A stretch of DNA of 64,000 nt from Bedellia somnulentella (lineage: Eukaryota; Arthropoda; Insecta; Lepidoptera; Bedelliidae), in contig OY755181.1 of NCBI GenBank assembly GCA_963576735.1, positions 1,798,001 through 1,862,000 of the forward strand, given 5' to 3'. The notes below the pieces were generated by a model. The model saw only the letters and a program-made list of their open reading frames with translations, had not been told where the DNA came from and did not search any database. Position 1 is the first letter of the stretch. Each line of letters begins with the position of its first letter. Shown here piece after piece: positions 1-11,000 of the stretch. The translations under genes and the position numbers were made by a program.

Positions 1-57
1 TGAGAAGCCTTTTTACCTCAAACACAGGAACATTCAAACATATAAACTTTCACATTT
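1..57 (-). mobile_element. Helitron-like repeat, 5' fragment
   Basis: The reverse complement matches the start of the copy at 5925-6182: a TTATAAATGTGAAAGTTT-type opening followed by text-like T/G-rich sequence. It runs off the window edge. The family resembles the Lep1-type non-autonomous Helitrons of Lepidoptera; that name is inferred. Confidence 0.5.
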
Positions 58-275
58 ATAATTTTAATAAGATTTACCTATCGATAACTCAGTCAAAGCT
101 TTAGCATAATCAATCTTTCTGATTTTATTGCGAAGTTGTAAATATTTTTCGCTCCTCTTAAACATGACGGAACTTCACCACAAATAATGTATCAATGTCC
201 GACAAATATAATTTAATCATACAAAAGATCTCTAGTCAGAACTATCAAACTTTAAAACAAAATTGTTGTTTACAG

Positions 276-416
276 CCGACGACGAAGGTATAATACCGTC
301 GCAATTCCCAGTGCAGGAAGATACGCAGTTTTGTCAAATCTTACGAGAGTCTTTGGATTTCTTTGGAGTTCCCGAGGAGTTGCATAACGAACACTTCCTT
401 ATTGATGTTCGGACTC
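276..416 (+). CDS. unc80: unc80 exon 1 of window
   Basis: Acceptor tttacag, donor gtaagt. Starts with 2 nt of a split codon and ends with 1 nt. Encodes SQFPVQEDTQFCQILRESL. The upstream exons lie outside the window. Confidence 0.85.
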
Positions 417-3400
417 GTAAGTGGATCAATTAAGATTATTAATACATTTAATTTGATGTGGTAGCTGTGTAGTGTATTTTTAAAAAGGTAGGGTATTTGG
501 TCCAACTATTAGAGCTATGTCTCAAAATCTGTGGTTCGATTTTTGATTTTTGAAGATATGCTGTCATAAATTCAATTTGTGGATATTATATCCTTGTACG
601 ATTAGGAAATTAGGAAATTTCGGGCTGAATCCCCCGAGTATCCAAAAACATACCTCAATCTGTACTTTTTTATATATAAACTCTGCGTTAGTTTTTAAGA
701 TAGTTATAAGATATTGTAGTGCCCCAACAGGATTACCACAATGAGGAAATAAACGATTTGAAATTTGGAGTTTGGAGATAAAATGTACAGTTGGGACACG
801 TAGTTAATGTTAAACCACTCTTTTATTCATCCCATATTATCCTATACTATGTTCAAAACATCGTATATCTCTCAGGCCAAATCCACAACCCCGCGAGCTA
901 CGTCCGCGACTACTACTTCTTCAAGCGAACTCAATACCCTCACCTCGCTTTAGTTCATATGGAAGTGGAGGAAGCCTTCGCTAAACTACAGAAACAAGAA
1001 TTACAACAGAAGTTCGTAGAAACTGGCAAGGTTTTGCTCACTTGGGCCATTTTGAAGAACGTCGATATGGTAATTATAAATTTGAATGTTTTTGTTCATG
1101 AAAACCTCATGTGGGTATTATTACTAATATAAAAAATAAAAAAAAGAACCAGCCGAACTGTAGTAGCAAATGGAGTGAGATTTGAATAATAAAGTTGATC
1201 TAGTGAGTTGTTCATGATCATGTCAATTTTCTTCTCGGTCTGTTTTCTTTGTTATTCGTAAGATTATCTAGCGTAACGACTTTACAACCATTTATATAAT
1301 TTATTTTCTGGTAATAAATTTTGTACGTTATAAAAAGTAAAACATGAACGAATAAGGTTTATATCTGTAAATTTTATTGTTTTAATAAATAAATAATACA
1401 CATTTCTAATATCAGGTGGTCCAACGAGTGGTATTTCTCCACGATGAGCTGATGAAACTACCTTCGTTCCCACGGAAGGCTCTCGAGGCAGATTTGGACC
1501 TTTACAGTAAAGGTCCCTTGGGATCCACTCTGCTTGGCATGGATGTACTACACAAATTTATGTACGTATCTTTATTATTATATATTATTTCTATAAGTCT
1601 CTTTCTTGCCCGGAAGCCTGTGACGCGATGAGTTAAGCTAGAAATTTGGTTCAGGTATCGTTTTGTACAGTTCGCGGCCGTGGTGTGCACAAAATTCAGA
1701 CATCTGATGTAACTGGATTAAGTTAATTGTTACAGAATTTCAAAGTTTCGATTTTGGCCCATAGACTTTGCTTGAGTGACATAAGCGCGCGCAAACTTTA
1801 GTCGATCAGAGATGCGCTGTGATTGGTCGGATTTTTTTCAAACCGGCCAATCAGAAAAATTCTTTAGAAATTCAAAAGAGCTGCGATGTGATTGGTCGGA
1901 AAATTTTAAAATAAACTCATTTTATAGGACGCGACGTAGTCGCGCCAGGGTTACCCACTATTTTTAAATGATGTTAGGGTTTGGCCATCATTGTTTGATG
2001 TAATTCAATAGCTGGAGTGTTTTCGGAATACAATATTAATATATTATGAAATACATTGTATTTTTTTATGTTCTATGCTTTTCTAACTGACATTTATTGA
2101 TTATAAAGTATTAAACAGTTGCCAAAATGAGTTGTATAGAATAGTATTTCTTGAATCTAACAAAATGAATCGCTATATAACTGAATTACATATTTATAAT
2201 TTCTTAGCTCTGGCTACCCCTTCTAGGGATTTATAGCCGTGCGTATATTTATGTATATTAAGTTTTTTTTAGTTCACGAAATATTTATTTTAAGGTTCAT
2301 CCTTTAATCTTCATCGCTTTAGCCGTACATATTTGTTAGATAAAATACTTTATTTTATACTTTTAACTAGCCTATTAATCAATTTAATTAATATTTCTCT
2401 TTCACAGGTGGGTGCGTCTCATAGCCCGAATGTTCGAAGCCATGGCGGGAAATTTCACATCTTCAAGAGACATACATTTGTTTTTAAACGTGTTAAATGG
2501 AGCTTTGATGTTGCATAGTGAGGATGCTCTTATATTGCGATATGTCATCGCCACCTATGTTAATGCGGCGTTCAATTTCAAGAATATATTCTCTACTAAT
2601 GGGTAAGTTGGATGATTAATAGTTTTATGGTTAAGTAAAATTGGCAATATATGGCTGAGAAATGTCTGATTCCTTAGCTCTGGTACCCCTTCTAGGGATT
2701 TATAGTCGTGAGTATATATATGTATGTAAAATTAATCTATACATAAAATAAATATAGCTCATTATATTTAAATAACAGCTAAGTTATATTTAAATATACC
2801 ATAAAAATGATTTTTTGTAAATTAGGGCTTATTTCTTGAAGCAATTTTGTCATTTTATAAATATTTTTTGTCTTATATCTGATGCTATGTCATATTATTT
2901 GGCAAAGTAAAGGCTTTTGTTTTTTTAATATACAGATTTACATATTTGCTGACAGATTTTATTCTTTTTATACAGTATTCGATCCCTTTGCATCTCAAAA
3001 TGTATTTGCAATCATGTTCTGTTCTGTTATTTTTTCAGATACTTACTAATAATGCCAACGCTTCTCCAAATCTACTCGAACTACCAAACCAACAAGTTAG
3101 TGACGACCACAATCGAGTACGCGGTGAAGCAGTTCTACTTGCTTAATAGGAAACCGTTTATTCTGCAGATGTTTGGATCTGTGTCGGCTATTCTTGATAC
3201 TGATGAGGAATCCGCTTATGGGGATGCTAGTAAGGTATGAAGTTATATGGTTTAATATATGCATATACTCACGGCTATAAATCCCTAGAAGGGGTAGCCA
3301 GAGCTAAGGAATTAGAAATCCCTCAGCCACTTTTGGAAGTTGCGTGGGGAAAAGGTGGTAAAAATAAAGGTTGTTGGTCATGGGTCTCCAACCGCATCGC

Positions 3401-6400
3401 CCAAAAATCCCTTAAAATGCCCCAATACCGTTAGTCGCCTCTTACGTACACCCACCGGAAGACATGGGGTAGTGCTATTCTAAGCCGACACTACACTACA
3501 CACACACACACACTACACACTACAGGTTTAATATATCTTAGCTCAATATTAATGCTTTTATATTATTGGTTGTAAGGTGGTTTTTATTTAATAATAAATA
3601 TTGACAAGTTACCATTTCACCCTGTTGTTTATCTCTCCTGCTACAAATGATCGAATTTGGCATTTTATTTTTCTAATATTTAAAGACCTGCTTTTTACTT
3701 TTAATACATTTGTGGTTAAAAGATGTTTGTTTATGCACTCTAATGTTTCCTACTCTATGGCTGCCAAAAATATAACTGGCAAATATCTAATGTAGTGAGG
3801 AGTAACTGAAGTTACATCTGAAACAGAATATTTAAAAAAAGTTGTAATATGTATAGTAAGCAACCCTTCAAATCACTAAAATAACAAACATTAATTCCCA
3901 GGTCCAATCAAGCTGTCTATTCAACCTGCTCCTAAGCTTAGAAACGCCATCACCAGACCCACTCCACATAGCAGAGTTAATCAAAGAAGAGAAACCATTG
4001 AAACCGATAGATTTCTGTTATCGAGACGAAGATGAGATGGTTAATGTGTTGGATTGTATCAGTCTTTGTGTCATGGTGGTTTCCTATTCCGCTGAAAGTA
4101 TGAGGGGGTATCAGATGTTGGTAAGTTGTACTCTGATATTATTAAAACTATTTGTAAGGCTAAGACAACAAATAAACATACATACATACATACATACATA
4201 TACTCACGGCTATAAATCCCTAGATGGGGTAGCCAGAGCTAAGGAATTAGAAATTCCTTAGCCACGTTTGGAAAGTTGAGTGGGGAAAAGATGGCAAAAT
4301 AAAGGTTGTTGGTGATGGGTCTCCAACCGCATCGCCCAAAAATCCCTTAAAAACCCCAATATCGTTAGTCGCCTCTTACGTACACCCACCGGAAGAAATG
4401 GGGTAGTGCTATCCTAAGCCGACACTACACAGCAAAAAACAATAACAACAAACAATCATTAAAAAAACACTGATTCAATCCGGTTCAAAACTTTAATTTC
4501 GTCTCAATATAGTAAAGTTTAAATTAGAATTAGAGAAAGTCTTTTAAAATATTCACTAGACAATCGTTTACATTATATATTTCTAGTAGGGTGGCGGACA
4601 TATTGTGACAAATCAAGAACCCACTTTTAGTCTAGCCAGGGTATTCAAATTATCTGTGACATTAAAAAAAACTTCTCGAAACTTCCAGATCCCTTAGATT
4701 TTATCTGATCATCCAGGTACTTCCTTAGGCAGTAAGAACAAGGTATTACTGAACTGATTGTAATGTTTTTGTTTCAGATAATTCTAGAAGCTATTCTACC
4801 GTGTTACGTTAAGCAAATACAACTTCCAACATACAACAGAGAAGGGAAAACTGAGAGGGAAATAATACAACAGTTAGCTATAGCCATCAAGACCCTTGTG
4901 AATAACTGTGAGGGATTATCTAAGTAAGTATATTTATATAACCTAGAAAACATTAATATTTTCACGAAACATCTGTTAGCACGTTGCAACAGTGATCGGC
5001 AAATTAGAATGTTTTTGCTCACGAAAACCTCATGTGGGGATTATTACTAATAAATAAAGGATAAATAAAGGAAAGAAAAAAAAGTGTAAAAGAAGCAAAG
5101 GAATGAAGAATTTAGCACTAGTAGCCACTTGACATTATAGCTCAATTGGCAGAGCGACGGGGGCGTATACCCGGAGGTCGCGGGTTCGGTCCCCGCTAGT
5201 GTCGAAATTTTTCTATCCTTTATTTTTCCTTTATTTATTAGTGATCGGCAAAGTTGGTGCGCGGGATAGATTTTGGACATGCCACAAATACAGTGATCTT
5301 TTTTAATAAAAAAAAGGGTATTAAAATATTGGAAGTTACTTATTTGAACATTGAATATTATCATTATTCATAAAATATACTCAGGTAAATCATAAACATT
5401 GTAATAGTAAGGAATACAAGGTGATTCCCGAAATTCCTTCGGCATATCCATATTATAGAGCCTTTGCACACCACGACTATTTGTCGAGTCATGTCGACGC
5501 GCGTTTATCGCAATACAGACGTGATACACACGCAAGTCAAAAGCTTTGATCCATTGAATTTTAATATTGGTTAAAGATTTATAATTGGCACACGAAAATG
5601 TATATAGCAGTTAACAAGTTATATTTTGCTGTTAATCTTCCAACCAAAATAAAATATTTCTCAACATCGTACAACAATATGTCGTCTGTCCAGATCGTAC
5701 AACGGTCCGTACCGCTCGTCCCCCGAGCACAAAGGCTCGTCCCAGCGCGGGGCCGCCCGGTCCGCCGCCGCCTTCATGGACATACTGGACGACGAGTCGC
5801 ATTCTAGGTTCGTCAGCGACCACGCCAGGATGCCGCCTACTATGGATTATATGTGCACGGAGGATTCTGAGGTAACTATAGTAAACGAGCAACTATAGAA
5901 ATTGCTGAATTTAAGCCCCGACATCCTAATAATATTATAAATGTGAAAGTTTAGATGTTTGGATGTTTATGTGTTTGAGAAGAAAAGGCTCCTCAAGTAC
6001 ATAATAAATATGAATGAATAAAATAATGACGCAAATTATGACATAGGATACTTTTCATCCCGGAACGATTTGACCAATATAATATTAACGCCTGATTAAA
6101 CTGAGAGTACCAGAAAAAACGCCTAAAGTTTTGTCATAAGCTAATTTGATAGTACGAAGTCTGTCGGGTCAGCTAGTAAGCTTATTTGTAGTAATTAATT
6201 CGTTAGTAAGGATATCTCCTGATACTAATATTACATAATTATTTACCCCCTAGCACTATTGTCAATTCAGCACACTACTTACATACATTACGGTTGAGGT
6301 ATACCAAAACTATGCCCCAACATATGGTTCATCAAACCAACTATAAAAATATACTTTTCTCATTAATTATTCTTTGTATAGGCGTGTCGTGTCGGCTTAG

Positions 6401-8020
6401 AATGTCACTACCCCTTTCTACACACGGGTGTCGTAAGAGGCAACTAAGGGTATGGGGCTTTTTAAGTGGTGGTTGGGCGATGCGGTTGGAAACCCATAAC
6501 CAACGATACTTTATTTCTACTATCTTGTCCCCTATCAACTTTTCTAGCTCTGAAGCTCTGGATATCCTTTTTTGGGATTTATGCCCGTGAATATATGTAT
6601 GTATGTATGTTATTCTTTGTATCTAAACAAAATATTTATCTTCCCATAAACCTCCCATTCTCCATATCCATTCTTCCCATTCAACTTCAATAAAAACCAT
6701 TCCCTCCTTCAGATGGTCCGCGCAGAATACCGTCGTCCAAGAGACGTATTATTGTCTCTAGTAGGAGAGTTCATCGGCCGCGCGTCAACGAGACTACTTA
6801 CTATTGACGGCGGGGAGAAGACCGAAAGACCGCCTGATTTACTTGATTGCAAGTCGCATGCTGTGAGTAAAATTTGTCAGGGTTTTATACCCACGTAATA
6901 AGCCTATCATGACATTTAGTTGAAGTGTATGCCGATTCGTTCCCAATTTCAAAGTTTGTTATATAAGATCTGTTTATTTTTATTGTAAGTTGTGGACTCG
7001 AACAAATGTTTTATTCCTTCCTATTTGCCATGGATTGGATTTGTAGGTGGTTTTATAATTGAGATTTGGATGACCTACGTTTTATAATATTCTTGATATA
7101 CACTGTTATGTAAGTATTTCATGGTGCGGTGTGAACGATGTTATTATAAAAATATAGAAAAATAAATGTTAAGATAGTTTGGGCACATAGAGAGGATGGA
7201 TGATAGTAAATTGCGAAAAGAGATTTACAGAGCCAATGTGTGATAATGTTAGTAGAGATGACCTAGGAGAACACATTTGGATCAAATAGCGAGTGTGCTC
7301 AAAAAGGCAGGCGTCCGAAGTATGAAGATTAAATTGCATGTATGAGAAGATCGATAGATGCAAACGAAGCTGGAGAGGTTAGTCAGGATTGTACAAAGTG
7401 GCAATCGATTAGTCTCTGCCTACCCTAAAGGGGACTAATAGCCTGAGTATATGTATGTATGTATAATACAATATTTAAAAAAAACATAAAATTGAAGCGT
7501 CTAGCAGACATAGCGCATTCTCTGCTGCAAGTGTCTCCGTATGACCCCGAGTCCATTACGTGACGTTAAAAACTAACTACAACAATGAGAATAATAAAAT
7601 TTTATTTGATTTTTGTTATATTATAACATACATACATACATACATATTCTCACGCCGTTAGTTCCCATTGGAGTAGGCAGAGACTATCGATCGCCACTTT
7701 GTACGATCCTGGCAAACCTCTCTGGCTTCGTTTACATCCATCAATCTTTTCATACATGCTCTTTTATTCTTCATACTGCGGACACCTGCCTTTTTGAGCA
7801 CATTTTCTATTTGATCCAAATGTGTCCTCCGAGGTCGTCCTCTACTAACATTACCTTCCACATTGGCTCTATATATCTCTTTCACCAATTTACTGCCATC
7901 CATCCTCTCTATGTGCCCAAATCATCTCAACATTCCTTTTTCTATCTTTCTTACAATATCATCTTTTACACCACACCTTTCACGAATCACATCATTCCTC
8001 ACACGATCACATAACCTTAC

Positions 8021-8072
<52 letters not shown>

Positions 8073-11000
8073 GTTATAAGAGCTAATATAATCAATAATA
8101 CCAATGTGTTGCTCTGAAAACAAAGATTTTATTTCTTTAGTTTAATCTTCAAATACAATGTGAAGAACGCTACTTAGTTTAATTACATAGTTCTCATCTG
8201 AAAACAAAGAAACGACATCTAATCGACTCCTTTCAGTTTAATTTTTAAAAATATCCAATATCAGTTTACTATATTGATTTAAAGTAAAGTAAACAATAAA
8301 AATACGTTTATTAAAAGAAATACAGCTTTCTCCATTTACAGGGGTTCCCAAACTAGGCACAGCCTGTCTCTTGGGAAACCAATTAAATAACTTATTATGA
8401 TATAGTCTGCGCTTCAAATATAAATGAGTAATAACAATGAAAATAAATTAATAGTTCAAGAAGAAGGTAAAGAAGAAAAGAAAAAAAAACAAAACATTTA
8501 TCGACCCGCACGGCTGATTTACCGACACGAGAAAGCGCCATATATGATTTCATTATATCAATGTAATTTGCATGCGCGGCAAAGTTCAAAATCATTAAAG
8601 AAATTATAAATTTATTTATACTAATAAAATGTATTGCAGCGTCTAGCAGACATAGCGCATTCTCTGCTAAAAGTGTCTCCGTACGACCCCGAGTCCATGG
8701 GCTGTCGCGGATTGCAACGTTATATGACGTTGGTACTTCCGTCAGCCGATTGGGCTGATGATGCGCTCAGACCCTCGCTGATCATGATTCTGAGGAGGCT
8801 CGATAAGGTGTTTTTGAAGATTGCTAAGAAGCCTAGTATTCGGGTAAGTGATTTCTTTTTAAGATTTTGTGTTAGAATTATTTGGTTGCTAATTTCTGGA
8901 AGAAGTACATACCGCAGTCCAAGAGTGTAATTAATGATTAACAAGTTATCTAATTAACTAGTGACCACCTTCAGAAAACATGTGAAGATAATGTACAAGA
9001 GGTCTACACTATAAACGCAAACAATAATTTCGTCCGTCCGTTCGTTAGGAACCTAATATAACTACTTGTAAAATATTTGCCATTTGTTTGCAGAGAAACA
9101 CGGATTGGGACTCAGCCTCTGTTTTACTGAAAGGAGTGTATGAAACAATGGTGCGATGCCCTTACATTATGCATTGGCAACAAATCAAAACACTGCTTAA
9201 TACTGTCCAGGTATGTTGACTTTATTTGATAAATGATATTTTATTGCTCATGATTATGAGTTTTCCTTCTGACTATTTTAATTTTGTTTTTGTGTGTACA
9301 GCAAAGATACAGTGGGCAGTACAACCATAGAATCGAATGTTGCATAAGATTGTGATAAAAAAGATGGGTATGGGTACAGCTGTTTTCCGCGTTGTCCACG
9401 AAGAACATTTTGTGTGAACATTTTTTGGAAACCTAAATTTGCTAAGTTGAGTTAGCATTGCATAGTGACAGTGTGTATTCGTAAAAATAGACGAAAAGGC
9501 TGCCTTTATCACGTGAATTCACTGCCCAAAAAGAAACGGGGGAAATTTTAACACCATTTGACATCAATTTCACGTGATGTTCAAAAAACATTACTAATGC
9601 TTCTTTCACCCTTTGTGGAATATACGATGCGATGCGATCATTGAGCTTAGTTTAAGAGTTGTGTTCCAAGTTTAATTATTTTATTTATTTATTTCAGACG
9701 TTACAACATCCATATATTTGTTAGTAGACAGTAAAAATTACTTATATCTATTATTAGTATTGTTATTGTAATTTATCTTAAATCTTAGGGTGTCGCCCCT
9801 TCGCCGCACTGTAAAACTTTATGGTTGGTTTTTCTTTATAATATACATTATTTTGACAGTTAGGAAAGAAAACGCACTAGTGCGGGAATGGCAAAAAAAG
9901 CACGAGTGTGTTATAGCCCACATCCCGAACGATATACGTCCCTGCAATACGCCACTTTTTGAGTAACTGTATTTAAGAACATATTACGTGATACGTTCCA
10001 GTCGCTGATAGTGATGGAGGGCTGCGACGGCGCGGTGTCGTCGGCCAGCGCCGCGCTGTTGTCGCAGCCGCCGCCGCCCGTCTACTGCAGCACCGTCGTG
10101 CGCCTCGTGGCGCTGCAGATCATTAACACGGGGGTACGTATAACTATAGTCTACTGCAGCACCGTGGTGCGGCTCGTGGCGCTGCAGATCATTAACACGG
10201 GGGTACGTATAACTATAGTCTACTGCAGCACCGTGGTGCGCCTCGTGGCGCTGCAGATCATTAACACGGGGGTACGTATAACTATAGTCTACTGCAGCAC
10301 CGTGGTGCGCCTCGTGGCGCTGCAGATCATTAACACGGGGGTACGTATAACTATAGTCTACTGCAGCACCGTGGTGCGGCTCGTGGCGCTGCAGATCATT
10401 AACACGGGGGTACGTATAACTATAGTCTACTGCAGCACCGTGGTGCGCCTCGTGGCGCTGCAGATCATTAACACGGGGGTACGTATAACTATAGTCTACT
10501 GCAGCACCGTGGTGCGCCTCGTGGCGCTGCAGATCATCAACACGGGGGTACGTATAACTATAGTCTACTGCAGCACCGTGGTGCGCCTCGTGGCGCTGCA
10601 GATCATCAACACGGGGGTACGTATAACTATAGTCTACTGCAGCACCGTGGTGCGGCTCGTGGCGCTGCAGATCATTAACACGGGGGTACGTATAACTATA
10701 GTCTACTGCAGCACCGTGGTGCGCCTCGTGGCGCTGCAGATCATTAACACGGGGGTACGTATAACTATAGTCTACTGCAGCACCGTGGTGCGCCTCGTGG
10801 CGCTGCAGATCATTAACACGGGGGTACGTATAACTATAGTCTACTGCAGCACCGTGGTGCGCCTCGTGGCGCTGCAGATCATCAACACGGGGGTATGTAC
10901 AACTATAGTCTACTGCAGCACCGTGGTGCGGCTCGTGGCGCTGCAGATCATCAACACGGGGGTATGTACAACTATAGTCTACTGCAGCACCGTGGTGCGG

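Noticed and set aside
1740..1960. Possible DNA transposon with repeated GTGATTGGTCGG blocks
   Set aside because: The repeated CCAAT-like blocks are real, but no terminal repeats or target duplication were found.
5137..5213. Functional tRNA gene
   Set aside because: A and B boxes are present but the anticodon stem is not a clean 5-bp helix, and the sequence is embedded in repeat arms seen elsewhere.
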